Assembly: GCA_964019055.1 (NCBI GenBank) | Contig: OZ025213.1 | Span: 9,883,216 to 9,947,215, forward strand | DNA from: Anthopleura xanthogrammica | Lineage: Eukaryota > Cnidaria > Anthozoa > Actiniaria > Actiniidae | Reading direction: 5' to 3' | Length of the DNA: 64,000 nt | Part shown: one piece after another, positions 62,391 through 64,000 of the stretch | How the letters are laid out: every line of letters begins with the position of its first letter | Position numbering within the stretch: the stretch's first letter is position 1 | Made by a program: the position numbers and the translations under genes | Notes under the pieces: model-generated | Database searches by the model: none | What the model was told of the DNA's origin: nothing | Seen by the model: only the letters and a program-made list of their open reading frames with translations

Positions 62391-62537
62391 ACAATTCTTA
62401 TTGTCCTTAGAGTCCTCAGAGTGTCCTCAACTGAATATTTGATTGGTTTACTTTATGAGTAGCAATCATATTTTTATTTGAATTTTCATTTACAACAATC
62501 GTTAAATTTAATGCCCTTCTCTCGTATTTGTATAGGT

Positions 62538-62697
62538 AATCGCATGATTTTGAGTGCAATTTAGAATAAATTATGACGAGTAAATTTTTCAATGTTTAAC
62601 AAAATTGCACGAGCCGTTAGGCGAGTGCAATTTGTAATCATTGAAAAATTTACGAGTCATAATTTATTCTAAATTGCACGAAAAAATCATGCGATTA
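62538..62697. mobile_element. Palindromic MITE (160 bp) next to the Crypton
   Basis: taatcgcatgatttt, gtgcaatttagaataaatta and cattgaaaaatttac arms are mirrored to ...aaaaatcatgcgatta. Resembles the A-only palindrome at 18331-18466 in its tgcaattt / attgcacga text. Confidence 0.75.
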
Positions 62698-62998
62698 TTT
62701 GTTAATCATATACATACAAAAATTTCTGTTACACACTTTTTATTTCTTTTGTGATTAATTTATTCACACGTGACTTGAAGAAAAGCTCGGTCGAGCAGCT
62801 TAGTATTAGAGCAGTGTAGATTTACAGTCTTTGAAGTGAAATATAAAAATATTTCTAGTTCTAGTTCTAAACAGCTGCTAAAAACAGCAACTAAAAAGCT
62901 GATTTAATGTATACTAATTGAAGAAAATTCTTAAAATGTCATTCAAAGTCTTTTAAGACGTTGATTTTTCAAACAACAACAAAGCAAGAGGCAAGTCT

Positions 62999-64000
62999 TT
63001 ACAGTTTGTCAATTTCAAAATCTGGCATTGGAGAGCCGCTTCCCACGTTAAATGTGACTTGGCAATTGCTGAAGGAATTCATGTTCATAAAACACTGTCT
63101 CTGGTCATTTTCCCGTGATACTGGCATGTTAAAGGTTGAAGCAGAGTCAAAAAATTGCTGTGGAAACGGCATGAAGTTCGGCAGGTCCTGGACTGTAGCA
63201 GCTTTAGTAGAGCTTTCACTGTGTTCGTTGGAGCTGTGAGAGACTTGAAGTTGTTTGTCTTGATGGCTGGTTGCTGCACTTATAGCATTGGACAGTTGTC
63301 TTTGCTCAATTTCATCAGCTTCATCGTAGTCATCCAGTGACTTTTCGTTCCTGTGGCCAGTTACTTTTACGATAGAGCTTCTTTCAAGGCCGGCGGATTT
63401 CAACTTTTTCACCACTGTCTTTCTGGCGCAGTGGTTCGTATATCTTTTGCCAGAACTTTCAAGACTTGTGCCTTGGATGATAGATTTCATCATTTTGGTG
63501 ATCTGATTTACACCTATCGGCTGCTTTTTGTACCATACTTCACTTGTTGAAGCTTGTTTGGCAGTTTTACATGCCAAATACAGTGGGCCTGTTGATCGCA
63601 TTTCAAGAGGGCGGCGTGAAAGAAACTCTTTGAATATTTTCACCGGGCAATTATCATCACCAGTTGAAAACATTTTAGGCAAGAAACTTCGTGGCATTGC
63701 CTTCAGACCTGCCTGGCGAGTTTTCGTTGGGTTTTCAACAAATTCGACGTACTCTTTACCATTTTCATCAGAGCCAAAAGTGAAGTCCTCCACCTTCATG
63801 CTGTGATGCTCTTGTCGACCGCGAAGGCCAAAATACTGCGTCAAATACCACCAAATTGTTTGCACAAGGACTTGAGGATTGTGGTTACCGAGAGATTGCT
63901 TGTCCCATAGTTCTTTTTCATCTTTTGAGGTAAGTGAGCGAGATTTGTTTGGCCTCTTCCCTTTTCCTTCATCCCTCAGGGCTCTAGCTTTCCCTTCAAG
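62999..64000 (-). CDS. Crypton-like / DUF3504 tyrosine recombinase, 5' end beyond window
   Basis: Intronless frame open from the right edge to TAA at 62999-63001 (333 residues seen; the frame continues upstream of Met at 63865, with LTSKDEKELWDKQSLG and VLVQTIWWYLTQYFGL). Tyrosine-recombinase landmarks are present: Arg in GLRGRQEH, H-x-x-R in YTNHCARKT, and VTGHRNEKSLDDYDE with the second His and the likely nucleophile Tyr. This combination is typical of Crypton-derived proteins (DUF3504, as in QRICH1/ZMYM-like genes) and of Cryptons in cnidarian genomes. The C-terminal ~100 residues are Ser/Gln-rich and low in known motifs. It could be an active element or a domesticated copy; the window does not show its far end. 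Confidence 0.8.
   Translation of the reverse strand, partial: LEGKARALRDEGKGKRPNKSRSLTSKDEKELWDKQSLGNHNPQVLVQTIWWYLTQYFGLRGRQEHHSMKVEDFTFGSDENGKEYVEFVENPTKTRQAGLKAMPRSFLPKMFSTGDDNCPVKIFKEFLSRRPLEMRSTGPLYLACKTAKQASTSEVWYKKQPIGVNQITKMMKSIIQGTSLESSGKRYTNHCARKTVVKKLKSAGLERSSIVKVTGHRNEKSLDDYDEADEIEQRQLSNAISAATSHQDKQLQVSHSSNEHSESSTKAATVQDLPNFMPFPQQFFDSASTFNMPVSRENDQRQCFMNMNSFSNCQVTFNVGSGSPMPDFEIDKL

Larger units (their letters stand above)
45216..62525. repeat. Higher-order segmental duplication, second unit (fused copy C)
   Basis: Starts with the same palindromic element as the window start. Follows A until about 54.9 kb, then B until 62525, where identity with B (42374) stops and a palindromic element plus the Crypton begin. 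Details of the switch are in the findings. Confidence 0.78.
59586..62998. other. Region right of copy C: B-type intron 2 sequence and elements
   Basis: Follows B 39735-42374 to about 62525, then changes to new sequence with a palindrome and the Crypton. Exons 1 and 2 of the VWD gene are not found. Confidence 0.65.

Overview
The window is eukaryotic nuclear DNA and looks like an anthozoan cnidarian, probably a stony coral or a close relative. The evidence is a large intron-rich extracellular-matrix gene, tRNA-derived SINEs with a cnidarian-like body, many short palindromic DNA transposons, a Crypton-type tyrosine recombinase and an R2/NeSL-like retroelement tail. The species assignment is inference; nothing in the sequence names it.

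The core of the window is a tandem array of three head-to-tail copies, all on the minus strand, of one 21-exon gene for a large secreted multidomain protein. The order is: signal peptide, EMI-like Cys-rich segment (NVC ... YYCCTGW), an N-terminal domain, a von Willebrand factor type D domain, an acidic linker with an RNKR site, an EGF repeat, a Cys-containing module, a cadherin-like repeat fused to a second EGF repeat, then three fibronectin type III domains and a stop. The closest named family I can suggest is VWDE-like (VWD and EGF domain proteins). Copy A is 6237-21907, copy B 25343-44052, copy C 49314-59539. I placed exon ends by reading splice sites. For A the 21 exons sum to 4074 nt in one frame (about 1357 aa) and for B to 4062 nt (about 1353 aa). 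C has exons 4-21 intact but lacks exon 3, and its exons 1-2 are not in the window.

The array has a two-level history. Position 1 and position about 45238 begin the same sequence, so A plus B form a ~45 kb unit that restarts at C. C is nearly identical to A over its 3' half (45.2-54.9 kb) and to B over its 5' half (55.6-62.5 kb), including insertions shared only with B. C is best read as an A'/B' fusion after duplication of an A-B pair. Copy-specific insertions mark later events: a double TIR element with a 92-bp minisatellite in A (595-3663), a foldback element in C (48207-49140), a TA-flanked MITE in B (30401-30658), a SINE and an R2-like fragment in A.

The introns hold striking simple-sequence expansions. 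A CAT(G/C)AA hexamer array sits in the intron between exons 5 and 6 of every copy (about 0.95, 2.2 and 0.3 kb), and B has a 0.5-kb TCATCG array. The giant low-complexity reading frames there are by-products of hexamer periodicity, not genes.

The right edge (62999-64000) holds the 5'-open part of an intronless Crypton-like/DUF3504 tyrosine recombinase. Intergenic stretches between copies (3664-6236, 21908-25342, 44053-49313, 59586-62998) carry transposon debris and no gene I can support.
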